From Serpula lacrymans var. lacrymans S7.9 (Eukaryota > Basidiomycota > Agaricomycetes > Boletales > Serpulaceae), in NCBI RefSeq assembly GCF_000218685.1, contig NW_006763294.1:310001-374000 (forward strand): 64,000 bases of DNA, in the 5' to 3' direction. This document shows positions 35,242 through 46,751 of this stretch, piece by piece. Numbering within the stretch: the stretch's first letter is position 1; every line of letters starts with the position of its first letter. Both the position numbers and the translations under genes were made by a program. The notes below the pieces were generated by a model, which saw only the letters and a program-made list of their open reading frames with translations, searched no databases and was not told the DNA's origin.

Positions 35242-35860
35242 TGATGTGGACCGTCTTAGGAGTTGGGTGTATTATTCGTGAGTATCGTTGTACGTAGATG
35301 AAATGAATCTTATCGGTTGGTATCTTATGACGAGGACGAGATCCTATCCGTGTTCTAAATGAAAGGGCGCAAGGGCTATCACTTATCGTAGGTGTATACT
35401 ACAGCAGGTAGGGACACTGTATAAGGTCTATATACGTCCGAGCGCCGGTACGTGTGCGTGTGACGTAGGAGAAGACGTCTTTTGGGTTGCTGTATAGAGC
35501 TGGGTGGGGGGAGGTAGGGGGACATGTGAGGAGGGGGGGCGTTCATTCAAGATGCCTGTTCTATCACGAATGCGGTTGCGAGTGGACCTTTTTTATTCTT
35601 TTTTTTTGGATTGGATTGGAAAGTGGAACTGTCTTGGCTTTCTAGATGGGATGATGACAGCGCCGAGGCTTTTCTGTGGTTGGTTGATTGGCTGATGAGG
35701 CGATGAGGGGGGGGCGATGGTACAAGTCGGGGAGTAGATGGCAGCGATAGGTGGGATCAGCCGTCAGGGGTTGGGTGTTTCTGGAAAGGAAGATGTCGGT
35801 ATCCTCGTGAGGTGGGAAGGGTGCGTGATCGGGGCCGATGGGCGATGATGAGGGGGGAGG
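35242..35860. other. Intergenic
   Basis: G-rich spacer downstream of the YAR1-like gene. No feature supported. Confidence 0.4.
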
Positions 35861-36481
35861 TTAGGATGGGGGAAGAGGGGGGTCGTGGATGGTGAGGTTG
35901 GCGATGTGGCCGTCTGCGTCTTGGATCTCGAGGTGGATGGGCGCGTCGTCGTCAGCGTCGGCAACCTCGTCAGCACTAGCACCCTCGGCACCCTTCCCCT
36001 CCCCAAGATTCATCACCTCCACAAACCAGCTCGCGCCCTCCTCCCAGCCCGCCATCTCCGCCTCTCCCAGCGGGGACCTGCCAGCGTGATTCTTGATATC
36101 GATGAGATCGACGCCTGGGCCTGGGGAGTGGGCGACGAGGGCTTTGGCGATGGGGAGGTGGGCGTTGAGGGATGCCCAGTGGAGGGGGGTTGAGCCGGAG
36201 GCGTTCTGTGCGGAGAGGAGGGCGGGGGGGAGGAGCGGGAGGAGGAGGGCGAGGGCGTCTGTGCGTCGTCAGCGTCAGGTTCTCAGTAGCAGAATGAACG
36301 CGGGGGGGGGGACTGACCTGTGTGGCCGTTGGCGGCGATCATGTGGAGGGGGGGTGTTGGCATTGTCGTCGCGGATGGAGGGGAGGACGGCGGGACCGAA
36401 GTGGGCGATGAAGGCGTTGATGTCGTCGATGTCGCCGTAGCGACAGGAGAGAAGAAAGTCGGAATGGTCGTCGGGGGACAT
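35861..36481 (-). CDS. yar1: YAR1-like ankyrin repeat protein, one-base frameshift
   Basis: Yar1 in yeast is a small ankyrin protein that chaperones ribosomal protein Rps3. Here the start MSPDDHSDFLLSCRYGDIDD is followed by IRDDNANTPLHMIAANGH (first ankyrin), then after an intron (36259-36317) ASGSTPLHWASLNAHLPIAK and DIKNHAGRSPLGEAEMAGW, then an acidic tail. Length would be 186 residues, close to yeast Yar1. The reading needs one G fewer in the G7 run at 36348-36354 (inside the TPLHM codons); as written, exon 1 runs out of frame. Because the rest is well conserved, a base-count error in the assembly is as likely as a real mutation. Confidence 0.75.
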
Positions 36482-36546
36482 TGTCGTTGGCGGTGAGCGT
36501 GGTACGGAGATCACCGAGGGAGTACGTACTGGTTACTGTTAGAGTG

Positions 36547-36668
36547 AGTGTCCGTGATATGTTCGTGTACCGTATTAGTGTCCGTGATATGTTTCGTGTA
36601 CCGTATTAGTGTCCGTGATATGTTCGTGTACCGTATTAGTGTCCGTGATATGTTTCGTGTGCTGATAT
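36547..36668 (+). repeat. Short tandem repeat, four units
   Basis: Four tandem units of about 29-30 bp (GTGTCCGTGATATG, then TTCGTGTACCGTATTA), alternating between TGTTCG and TGTTTCG variants. It lies in the 333-bp spacer between the divergent YAR1-like and membrane-protein genes. Confidence 0.85.
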
Positions 36669-36814
36669 TGTCCAGGGCGATGTTGATCCGAGTAGCATGT
36701 GCTCCTCCTTTCCTGTATCATCCACACAAATATCTCCCTTTTCTCCAATTATAGCCCCCTTTTATCTCTCCTCTGTGCTGGTCACTTCCCATCTCCACTC
36801 CTCTCCTTTCCTCC

Positions 36815-39370
36815 ATGGCTCACACAAGCCCAGCAGCCATGCTCGTATGGGCCGTCTTCTCCCTTCTCGTCCGTATCCTCTTCCGTCCTCGTTACGCTTG
36901 CGCTGACACTCCTCCTCCAGCTCGGTGTCTTCCTCCTCTTTCATCTCTGGTCTTTCGACCGCTTCAAGTGCCTCAAGTGCGTCCTCCTTGCCCACTTCTT
37001 CATTCGTGGCTCACTGACGCGCTGCAGGTGGAACACCGGGCCCTACTCTGGCGCCTTCAAACGCGTCATGACCGTACGCCCCCGCGCCCTTCCCTCACTC
37101 GCTCACCCACTGACACTCTCCAGTATTCATACCTATGCAGCGTCCCACTCATCACCGTCTACTCCGTCGGCTTCGCCATCATCAAATACCACTACGGCTT
37201 CACCTATCTCCCCGTCCAAGGCGGTAAGCCACTCCTCCCACCCCACATCCCCCCCGTCCTTCCCCTCTCGCTCCATCCACATCCCTCCGTCATCCCTTCC
37301 ATCTGTGCCTTTCCCCTTTCCCCCTTTCCGCTGATTTTACATCTATCTATTTACGTACTTACTTACGGCAATCACATAGTCATTCCCGTCCCATATGAGA
37401 TGTGGAGCCATACGGCGCGTAGCGCGATTCTCCCGCTCTATCTATGTTTCTCCGTAGGCTGGAGTCTGGAGATGTACGTCCCTCGCTCCTTCGCTGTCCA
37501 CTCGTCTTACTCACCGCCTTATTCTCATAGGGTCACCCATCTCGAAGGTACGCTCTTCCCCTCCCCTCACTCACTCACGCACTCATCGCCCCACCAGAAC
37601 TCTGCTTCTGGCTCTTCCTCGTCAACGCAGGCTCGGCCCAACAAGACTGGTTCCGCAGTGCCTATTTCAGAACATGGACATTCGGCTCTTTCGTCGCCGT
37701 CATCTACATGCCCCTCGTGACGATATTTACCAGGCAGGATCCGTACAAGGTGGGTGCTTTGCCTTTCTTCGTTGACTTGGATCATCTTCGTTGACGAGGA
37801 CGGCGATAGTGCGAGGCCTATACGTTTTTGGCTGGAAGCCTCGGAAGTCTGTCTCTCACCATCTGGTTCCTCCCCATCCTGTGCGTCCCCATCCCATCGT
37901 AATACCTCAACTCACCCCCACCCCCTTAGATGGACCTTCCCAGTCTTCCTCCGATCTCTCGTAAGCACATCTTTGCTCGTCGTTGATGGTGTTCACGATG
38001 GCTTACGTGTTGTGCATTTCGGTAGAGGAACGAGCACGTGGATATTAATACCATAGTGAGGCTTACCAAGTTTCACGAGCTCAATGTGCGTCCCTCCCCC
38101 CCCTCCTACCTCCCTACTTCCCTTTGGCGTACCAATAATGCTCACTGCTTCCAATCACTTTTCGTTCGCCAGTGCATCCGCGTCGTGTTTCGGTTCTTGT
38201 TCACGGTGCCTTTTGTCATTCTGGGTATTGATGGCGTGAGGCCGCATCAGCATATTAATGATAAGATGTGAGTGTTGTTTCTTCTTGTTATTACTATGTA
38301 CTTTCGTTCGTTCGTTCGCTTCGTTACTTGTTTCTGTTTCCCCACTTCCTTACCTTCCTCTCTCTCTCTCTCTCTCCCTTGATGATCTTCATAACAACAT
38401 AATTAATCATTTCTAACTCGCTCCCTAGGTTCCCTGTCGGTATGTAACTTTCCCTCCCTTCATGAACGGCAGTGTCAAAGTCTGAAATTTGAAAATACAA
38501 AGACTTGTTGGCGATGATCGCTGCTGTGGGGTGTACGGTGTCTTCAGGGATCACTCTAGTCGTACGTCCCCCCCCTCCTTTTCCTCCCCCACCCAAAACT
38601 AACTCCCCCCAGATCTTCTTCCCCCGCTCCATCGAAACCGAAATAGCCGCCCGCGACGCCTCCCGAATCAGACGCCCCGATGCCTCCCACTCCACGCCCA
38701 CCCTCCGGCGCACCGCGCTCGACTCGAGCCACGTCCACTCGCAGTATTCGCAGTATCCGTATGCGTGCCAGTGTCAGGAGGAGGGGCAGGGGGGTGGGGG
38801 TGGGGAGGGGAAGAAGGCCGGGAACGGGGTGGGGGCTGTGAGTGGGGTGGGAGGCGGGGGACAGTTGAAGGGGATCGACGAGGACGATAAGTATGATGAG
38901 GGGGACGGGTTTGGGTATGATGGGCTGGGGTACGACGGGCCTCCGCTCCCCCTCTCCACCTACAAATCACCGCGCCTCCCCCCAGGCGACACCCCCACCC
39001 CCAACTTCGGCGTCAACGGCGCCGGCATGGGCTGGGCCAAAGAAATCGACCCCGACGACAAAATCCGCCCGCCCTCCGTGATGATGCAGCCCAACCGGCG
39101 CACGAAGAACGGCGACGTCGAGCTGGGCGGCCTGTCGATGCTGACGGAGGGAAATCTGACGAGACATAATGCGTCGACGATGAACCGGCTCGTGCATCAG
39201 TTTACGTCGCCGATAAGTGAGTTTTGTGCCTTTTTTGCCGTGTATGCATGCGCCGGTTTCTTGGTTTTTTCTTTCTGGTTTTTGGGTTTGTGAAAGGGGT
39301 CGGTGCTGACAAGAATTTGCCCCTTATCCTTTCAGATGTGGGAGGCGCACCCAAGTTGTATCGTCGGTGA
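36815..39370 (+). CDS. Multi-pass membrane protein, unknown function
   Basis: Fifteen exons (36815-36868, 36921-36976, 37028-37073, 37124-37223, 37380-37473, 37531-37547, 37598-37749, 37810-37880, 37930-37960, 38026-38085, 38173-38267, 38429-38439, 38503-38561, 38613-39216, 39336-39370) sum to 494 residues. About seven or eight hydrophobic segments are visible, e.g. MLVWAVFSLLQLGVFLLF, LCSVPLITVYSVGFAII, FGSFVAVIYMPLVTIF, LTIWFLPIL, FLFTVPFVILGI and LLAMIAAVGCTVSSGITLVI. A long hydrophilic Gly/Asp-rich tail (from about residue 285) follows, ending KLYRR. The layout (bundle plus cytosolic tail) would suit a receptor-like protein, but I recognise no family. Exons of 11 and 17 nt occur. Confidence 0.75.
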
Positions 39371-41060
39371 CCGGCTCGTTCGGACGTTCGTTTTTGAGGC
39401 TATGAAATAGGCTTTCAGACTTTGGGGGGGGGGGATGTTCAGACGTGCGGAGGGGTCCATGCTTGATTGGGGACTCTGCGCCGCGTGCCCGATGAGCGGT
39501 CTCGATGGGACCCCCTGTTCTGTTCGTGGGGGTGTGTGCGGTGTTGTGGGTTGTGGGGAGGATGCGGGGAGGGGAGGGGAGGGAAGGGAAGGGAAGGGAA
39601 GGGGAGAGGAGACTATAACAGCCGGTTATAAAAAGCATGTAGTATCATTATTTCTTATTATCACGCAAAGCAAAAGAAAACGGCACATTCTCAATCACTC
39701 TAGCATGTACATTTTGTGGGTCATCGTCGCATTGTGTCGAGGGCCAAGGGGCACTAGCATCTCGAGCTATCTCGATGGCCTCCTGATCTACTTTAATAAT
39801 CATAATAAAGCTCGCAGCTGCAGTTTTCGAACGTCATGCAAAAAGATATCGAACACTGGAGAGAATGGCTGTTAGTATGGAGCCCATATGTCATTCTGGC
39901 AGGTTCGCGAGAGGAGGATCACTAGACGGGCACGGAAGGATTGTTTTCTAGTCTTCATTCGACCGCCGCACCTTCTGCAATACCGCGGCCTCAAGCCAAG
40001 ATAAACATCCAAACGACGACGTCTCCCACATGCAATCGCACACACTCTCTCTCGTGTCGCCAGTCCCCCGAACATACATTCGCAGTGCTCGATCGAGTGA
40101 GAATGCGGTCGTGCCAACAGCTTGCCGAAGATCTCTGGCCCTGGAGTCATGGCGAATCCTGGACAGCTGTAAGAGCACATGACCTTTTGTCAAACGACTG
40201 GAGGGGGATACCGGTTTTCCCTGGACTGCGCAGCCCAAGCTTCGAGATGCTCTTCAGCGCCAATCCTTGATGCGATGCACACGCGAGGCGCTTGTTTTTT
40301 TTTATTTTAATGCCAGTATTCATGTATCGTTCAAGACCGCCGGACGGCGACAATATCACGGCAGAAGATGTATGAATCTCCACACAAAGGAGGAGGTGGT
40401 TGTGTTTATTACAACGTTGGGAGGCCTAGGCGATGTTTCTCCGATACTGCTTCGCGATCTTATCCACCTCAGGGGTCGAGGGCTATGTAGGCGCCTGCAC
40501 CTAAAAACGCGTTTTCTGCGATTAGCACGTGAGGTGGTGATACAAAGCTTTATACACACTACTCCTATCATGCTTTTTACCCACAATTTTGGAAGTCGGT
40601 ATGTATGTAGATGAAAGAGCGCAATACCAGGCTGAGAAGTGGTCAGGGCATTTGTGGGATGCTTCGCAAAGAAGCTTTCTGAAATTGGCAGGTTTTTAAA
40701 TTCGCGAAATATAAATACAATGACTTTGCACTCACGCAAGCAGAACATCGCCTCACCACTGATCTTTCAATAAAGCTACAGCGATCTCATTCAGTAACGT
40801 ATGAAGCAAGGAGCTTCAGCGCTAGCATGCTGCGGCGACAGAGTAACTCAGTTGGGAATCTCAGGTCTGTTGATTGGGTTATGCAGATATCGATATCCCG
40901 AACTTGAAGGAAGGAGAAGGTAGATAGAAGCGCCTGCATTCCAGTATAAATACGGTGAAAATGCTGGTATTCGTACCTTAGCATTTGGTCCATTTCTCCA
41001 AGTAAGTCGTTGTCTACTTCCCCAAGCTTTCCTTCAGCTGACTTTTTGACGCAGTTCAGC
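39371..41060. other. Intergenic
   Basis: Contains the homopurine tract at 39566-39612 and several short overlapping open frames on both strands (39872-40748) without recognisable domains. The last 50 bp hold a probable 5'UTR intron ending just before the ATG at 41061. Confidence 0.35.
39566..39612 (+). repeat. Homopurine, G-quadruplex-capable tract
   Basis: An unbroken purine run with eight G3-G4 blocks separated by one or two A, about 200 bp after the stop of the membrane-protein gene. Such a tract can form a G-quadruplex on the plus strand or a triplex; any role is inference. Confidence 0.7.
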
Positions 41061-42122
41061 ATGTCTGACCCATTGACATTCACACCGGTATCCCAGTCAG
41101 ACAATGGAATCGGAGGGTACGACCTAAAGTCCACCACAGACCGATCCTTCGCATTTGATTATGATCACTCGGGCAGGCTTGATCACATCGTGCTCTATCG
41201 ACCTGGCGTTGGTACCATATGGATAATGAAGAACGATTATGGGTATTTCAGCCCAGTCTATAGTCAAAGTTCTGGTCAAGGTATTGGTGGCTATGATTTG
41301 GCTTCCACTGCAGACCGAGCTTTCGCATTCGATTACGACCATTCGGGCAAACTCGATCATCTTGTTCTTTACCGTCCCAACACTGGCACCATATGGATTC
41401 TGAAGAACACAGCTGGAACCTTCAGCCCAGTGTTCCAATCCAACAACGGGATTGGAGGGTACGACCTAAGGTCCACCACAGACCGATCCTTCGCATTTGA
41501 TTATGATCACTCGGGCAGGCTTGATCACATCGTGCTCTATCGACCTGGCGTTGGTACCATATGGATAATGAAGAACGATTATGGGTATTTCAGCCCAGTC
41601 TATAGTCAAAGTTCTGGTCAAGGTATTGGTGGCTATGATTTGGCTTCCACTGCAGATCGAGCTCTCGCATTCGATTATAACAACTCCGGAAAACTTGACC
41701 ATTTCGTTTTCTATCGCCCTAACACTGGCGTCGTATGGATTGTGCAAAACTTTAAAGAAACCTTCAGCCCGGTTTTTCAATCCAGCAGCGGGATTGGAGG
41801 GTTCAACTTACAATCACCTGACGATCTCGCCATTACCTTTGATTATAACGCGGACCACAGGCTCGACCACCTTACCCTCTATCAGCCTGGTAGCGGCACC
41901 ATCTGGATTTTGAAAAATGACGACGGGAAATTCAGCCCTAGTTATTACCAGGGTGCACCTGGTAGTGGCATCGGTGGATATGACCTTGCGTCCACCGCAG
42001 ACCGCGTCTATGCGTTTGACTATGATCACTCGGGGATGAATGATCATCTTGTCCTCTACCGACCTGGCGCCAGTGTTATATGGATTTTGAAGAACGACAA
42101 TTTGCCTGACTATGTAAAGTAG
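41061..42122 (+). CDS. Six-repeat propeller-like protein
   Basis: 353 residues in one exon, starting MSDPLTFTPV. Six tandem repeats of 54-60 residues share the pattern GIGGYDL-x-S-x-x-DR-x-FAFDYDHSG-x-LDH-x-VLYRP-G-x-GTIWI-x-KN. The FDYDxSGxxDH motif resembles the acidic loops of FG-GAP/VCBS beta-propellers, and integrin-like propeller lectins are known from mushrooms; lectin activity here is inference. No signal peptide. Repeats 1 and 3 are almost identical at DNA level, while 4-6 have diverged. The reading frame is open upstream to 41010, but the ATG at 41061 follows a likely 3' splice site (TTCAG). Confidence 0.8.
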   Translation: MSDPLTFTPVSQSDNGIGGYDLKSTTDRSFAFDYDHSGRLDHIVLYRPGVGTIWIMKNDYGYFSPVYSQSSGQGIGGYDLASTADRAFAFDYDHSGKLDHLVLYRPNTGTIWILKNTAGTFSPVFQSNNGIGGYDLRSTTDRSFAFDYDHSGRLDHIVLYRPGVGTIWIMKNDYGYFSPVYSQSSGQGIGGYDLASTADRALAFDYNNSGKLDHFVFYRPNTGVVWIVQNFKETFSPVFQSSSGIGGFNLQSPDDLAITFDYNADHRLDHLTLYQPGSGTIWILKNDDGKFSPSYYQGAPGSGIGGYDLASTADRVYAFDYDHSGMNDHLVLYRPGASVIWILKNDNLPDYVK

Positions 42123-43866
42123 AGATGTTAGAAATAGTACGCGGACAGAAAGGCTATTGCGGTTACCTCATGTACTATCCAAAGTTCTCTTCGTCTTGTG
42201 GTGTTTTTTGCTTGATTTTGGGTGGTATGGCTGTTGTACGAGCTATACGAATTTGACTTCATGAAAAAAGAGTACATTTTGAGAGATGCGGTTTTACAGT
42301 AAACGTACACATGTCATTTCTTGATCCTGTGACTGACTTTGTTTCTCTCTAGTAAATGCGCCCGCATGTATCAGTTACGAGAGATGGTATGAGACAATAT
42401 CCCGCGAAGACCAGAACTCAATAACAATCAATGTCATCATAGTATGACCATACTCTATCTGGTTGACCGTCTTTCGCCATGCAACTGACCATGACATTCG
42501 CTTGTAACTGGATGACTGGCGTTGATGGCTGTAAAAAAAGACGCAGTCAGTATACATCGAGCGCCAGCATTCAATACAGAGACCTCACAACCAGTAGATC
42601 GGAGTCCTCACTATCTCATACTACACTTGACATCCCTGCCTCGTGACGGTAGGAATCCATCACTGGCCCTTATTCCTCAGGACTAGGGACCATTTAGGCT
42701 CCTCCGGACCTCTCATAGCGATGTCGCTTGGGGAAGGCAAGACGTTCGAGAGCCTAGTTGAAGCTGCTGAACCTATCATAAAAATAAGTAACAAAGGGTC
42801 ACTGGGCCTAAACCCGGAGTTCCGCCTAGTGCGACGCCCACAATCTTGCTGCTTGTGGTGGGATAACAAGAACATTTCACATATCAGGCTCAGACTGTAA
42901 AGTTACCGACAGTTGCACCCTCTCCAAGGCGTGGGAATATCATTTGGGGATTCGCAGAACACCGCCTAACCGGCGGCGTTGGTCGTTTTGCAGTGAAATA
43001 TACTATAGTATGTATCTTCCAAGCCTTGACCATACAAGAATCATAGGATTTCGGTGGCATCTAAAGTCTTGGTAAACTCATTTGGATTATCCTTGAAACA
43101 GCTCCCGTCTCAAAAGTATCGACGCATCACCGCTTGATGCCTCCAAATACTCAGTTTTTTTGAAGTTTGTTCCGCATACAACGCATGCAGCCAGGAGAAG
43201 AGTCGAGAATTGCTCGTGCTCGTTGGAAGGCAGTGTATCTGCTAACGTACACGTATTCAGGACTTAATACGAGGTACCATTTTGACACAGAGTTCGTTGA
43301 CATCGGAAACATACACCCATCACTACAACTCTTCTTCCGTATTGGGCAAGCTTGGCAAATTTGAATTTTCGTGAGTAGTTACATATCCTTGTCCACCGCA
43401 AAGGCACGCTGGCTCTACTACTTTCTCGGAGTCCTCGAAGTGCCTTTTATCCTCAAGTGACACTGCTTTCACGCGTTGTGCCATTGTTTTTCAATGTTCA
43501 ATGACTCATATATTCAGGATTGCAGATAACACCTATCTATTTTACAGTCAGGTGGACAGGATTCACTATCGCCATCACAATAACGATACCCAGCCCGCGC
43601 GAATCCCAACCCGAATAGTACCATTGAGGATTAACGCCTGAAATGCAAAGCAGACTGCTCGAACACGCAGAGCTGCACCCCGGTATCGGAAAATCAAAGC
43701 GATTTGCTGCCCGCGCTGAGCTCTACTTTGATTGCGGTCACGAGCAACTAGGACCGCAGTATCTCGTCTCTTAGTCAACCAGGTGTATAAACGGTATTTA
43801 AGCTTATCGTCTGCACGTTATCCATTTCTTCCACCTTCTCTCGCTTTTCTTTATATCCGACTCAAA
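42123..43866. other. Intergenic, no gene recognised
   Basis: AT-rich spacer. Small open frames (42643-42900 plus, 43575-43778 minus) lack recognisable features. The last 100 bp are the leader of the reductase gene. Confidence 0.35.
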
Positions 43867-44825
43867 ATGACTGTCCCAACTCTTGCCTTGAACGATGGCA
43901 ATGCAGTCCCTTGGATAGGATTCGGCACCGGCACGGCCCTCTTCTATAAGGACGCTAGAGAAGCCGTACATGTCGCCATTCAGAACGGCTTCACGCATAT
44001 CGACGGCGCACAAGTGTACACCAACGAGGAGACTTTGGGAACTGGAGTGATTCAGTCCGGCAAACCACGTTCAGAATTGTTCATAACGACCAAATTGTAC
44101 AAGTTACAACCTGGTGCAACACCGAAAAGCGCTTTGCAGGAGTCTTTGAAGAGACTGAAGTTGGATCAAGTGGACCTGTACTTGGTTCACAATCCGAATA
44201 ATCATGTGGGGCAGTTGAAAGAAGTATGGAAAGGCATGGAAGAGTGCAAGAAGGACGGTTTGACAAAGTCTATCGGTGTTTCCAATTTCGCTGTTGAACA
44301 CTTCAAAGAAATTTTTGAGGTTGCATCGATTCCTCCTTCTGTCAACCAGGTTTGATTTTCAACCCATCGCAGTTTTATTATCCGTATCTTACCGTAACCG
44401 TAGCTCGAGCTGCACCCATATGTATGGAAAGCCCTCCAACCAGTCCTTGAAATTCACAAAGAACACGGCATTGTCACCTCGTCATATGGCGGTTTATCAC
44501 CCCTTTTCCGTGGTGAAAGTGGTCCATTAAATGAAGTCGTGGAAAGCATCAGGGAGCGGCTGCAAGCCACTCGAGGACAACCGGTATCTGATAGTCAGGT
44601 CCTAAGTAAATGGTTGCAGCAGAAAGGCGTGCTTGTTATTACGTGAGTACCGTACAGAATCTGCTACTATTTAAAGTCTCATAATATAATCCCAGAACTT
44701 CTTCCAAAGCTGAGCGGGTCAGGGAATACATCGATACTACCAACGTTCCCGATTTGACTGCTGAAGAGCTTGCTTTAGTCGAGCGCGCAGGATCTTTACT
44801 CCATCAGAGGTTCTTTGTACGTTGA
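43867..44825 (+). CDS. Aldo/keto reductase
   Basis: NADPH-dependent carbonyl reductase of the AKR superfamily, cytosolic. Three exons (43867-44349, 44404-44642, 44696-44825), 283 residues. The catalytic tetrad is visible: Asp46 and Tyr51 in HIDGAQVY, Lys76 in ITTKLYK and His108 in LYLVHNP. GVSNFAVEHF is the usual strand-7 motif, and SSKAERVREYIDT near the C-terminus is the family's NADPH-binding helix region. Similar in length to yeast Gcy1/Ypr1-type enzymes; substrate unknown. Confidence 0.92.
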
Positions 44826-45386
44826 AGCGATAAATTTTATGTCTTGATGCTGACCATCTGTTACACCTTAGCAAGGAAATTGGCTTTCTGAGTAGATTGA
44901 ATGTCACTTACGACCGAGTTGCAGAAGGTATATCTACAAGGGACTCCTGTAGACTTCATCAGATGTGGATTGCTGATTGCTTGCAGAAGTAATGGATGAA
45001 AAACATAATTACTAGACTGGTAGCGTAGTATCCCACTTGACATCGCTTTCTTGAATGTTTTTTTTGTCAATGATAAACACTAGAGTTCCGATTTGACAAT
45101 CCATACTATCACTTTGCGGTGCTATGGTTATCGCGGGGACAGCGGCATTATCATGCCGTAATGAAAGTCGCCTCTAATCAACCACCGACACAAGTATCCA
45201 TTTCAGGCTTTTCGTTAACAGCGATGCCTGCCAATGCCGTTATGAGATTTATAACTTCTTACCCTTTCATCTTCCCAGCTCTGGTTTATAGCTATTACGC
45301 TGCTCAGGTTGACGAGCAAGGGAAGATATCGAGAGTTTGGCAACTCGAAAATATTACTCAATCTTCCAGCTGCCTGAGCATCTAGT
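44826..45386. other. Intergenic spacer
   Basis: A plus-strand open stretch (45119-45385) runs up to the hydrolase ATG but shows no domain; treated as leader/promoter region. Confidence 0.35.
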
Positions 45387-46751
45387 ATGCCAGTGATCGC
45401 CAAATCTCACGTGTTCCCTTTACCACCAGAGGGCCTCCAGTGTTGCGCTACCAGCTACACATCCAGTCGTACTGAACACCATTCCGTTAGGGATGGGCTT
45501 ACGTTGATATTTACACATGGTTTGGGTGGACGTGAGTTTTCAGACCCATCTGCTACCAGACAAGTTGAAGCTAACATCTCTTGTGTGTTCTACTAGATAA
45601 AGAGCAATGGGATTTGACAATAAGTAAACTATTAGACTTGGACACCAATTCTGGACAAAATGGAATTTGCGAAATTTGGGCTGTCGATTTCCCTAACCAC
45701 GGGGAGGCCGCAGTGGTCAACCGTCCGGCCCTATCAACGAGAAAATCCATCTGCTGTACGTCTTTTCTGTGTAACATAGTATCCCTTTAACGAGTTATTG
45801 AACTTAAGCTACTATGGACTATGGGATCATGCTCCGCCATTTCCTGTCGTCGTCGCACGTCTCTGGTAGGAGGCTCGTAGGGATCGCACATTCAGGCAGT
45901 GCGACAGCATGGTTGGCTTTTCTTTTTGGCTGCGTACTCTAAACTTATCAGCCTTGATCCTTTCCAGGGTATTAGCTAGTAGAAATTATAAGCTTCCACT
46001 TGAAGGCATGATTTTAGTGGAACCTACACTGATACTGCCTCCACTTTCACCGGAAGACCCACGCGTTGTTCGAGGTATTGCGAATGAGAAGGGTGTCGTC
46101 GCGAGACGTGATCGATGGAGCAGTCGTGACGAACTGGCAAGCTATTTGTCTGTTCGGCATCCATGGAGGAAATGGGATTCCCGTATCTTTCAAATATACC
46201 TGGTGCGTGAGTTATGGAGTACCCTACACTGACTGGAAAGCCCTGATCGCTCCAAATCTGACCCTGAAATTATCAGGACCACGCGTTCATGACTGTGGAA
46301 ACAGACGACGGTGCCAGTTATGTCACTCCAAAGTTAAGCAAGAAGGAAGAAGCACCTTTGTATCTGGCTGAGTGTCATTCGATGCCTGGGAGTGAATTGG
46401 CAGCGATATGTGCACAAATGCCGGTGCACACTATCTTTGCGGAATATCCTGAATTTATGTGAGCTTTGTGCCTCTTGGGTCTTTGCGCTAGGTCTGAACT
46501 CAGCCACGACACCAAGCTCGCCGACTGCTAAAGCACAAATATGTGATGCTTCCGAAGGGAGAAAGATGGCTTCGATAAGGACTATTAAGGGTGCTGGTCA
46601 TCTAGTGGGTCTAACTCTTTTCAATTACCGACTGGATTTCCTGCTGAGGTTTGTTGTGTAGGTCCCTCAAGAAAAACCTGTAGAGCTAGCCGTGATGCTG
46701 TGTGATATCCTTCAGCTATTCATGTCCTTACAAATGAAAGCAGTCTTATAG
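45387..46751 (+). CDS. Alpha/beta hydrolase fold protein
   Basis: Seven exons (45387-45531, 45597-45755, 45809-45911, 45968-46202, 46277-46458, 46517-46604, 46662-46751) give 333 residues. Oxyanion strand IFTHGLGGHKEQW, DFPNHGEA, the nucleophile elbow GIAHSGSATAW (Ser), and the C-terminal KGAGHLVPQEKP with the catalytic His are visible. Intron 5 (46459-46516, acceptor CCAAG) is the least certain join; without it the frame stops early. Substrate unknown; esterase or lipase-like. The 3' end of this gene is duplicated at 48891-49014. Confidence 0.85.

Noticed and set aside
46459..46491. 33-bp intron in the hydrolase gene
   Set aside because: Too short for a spliceosomal intron here, and the resulting frame stops at once; the 58-bp alternative (46459-46516) restores the conserved C-terminus.
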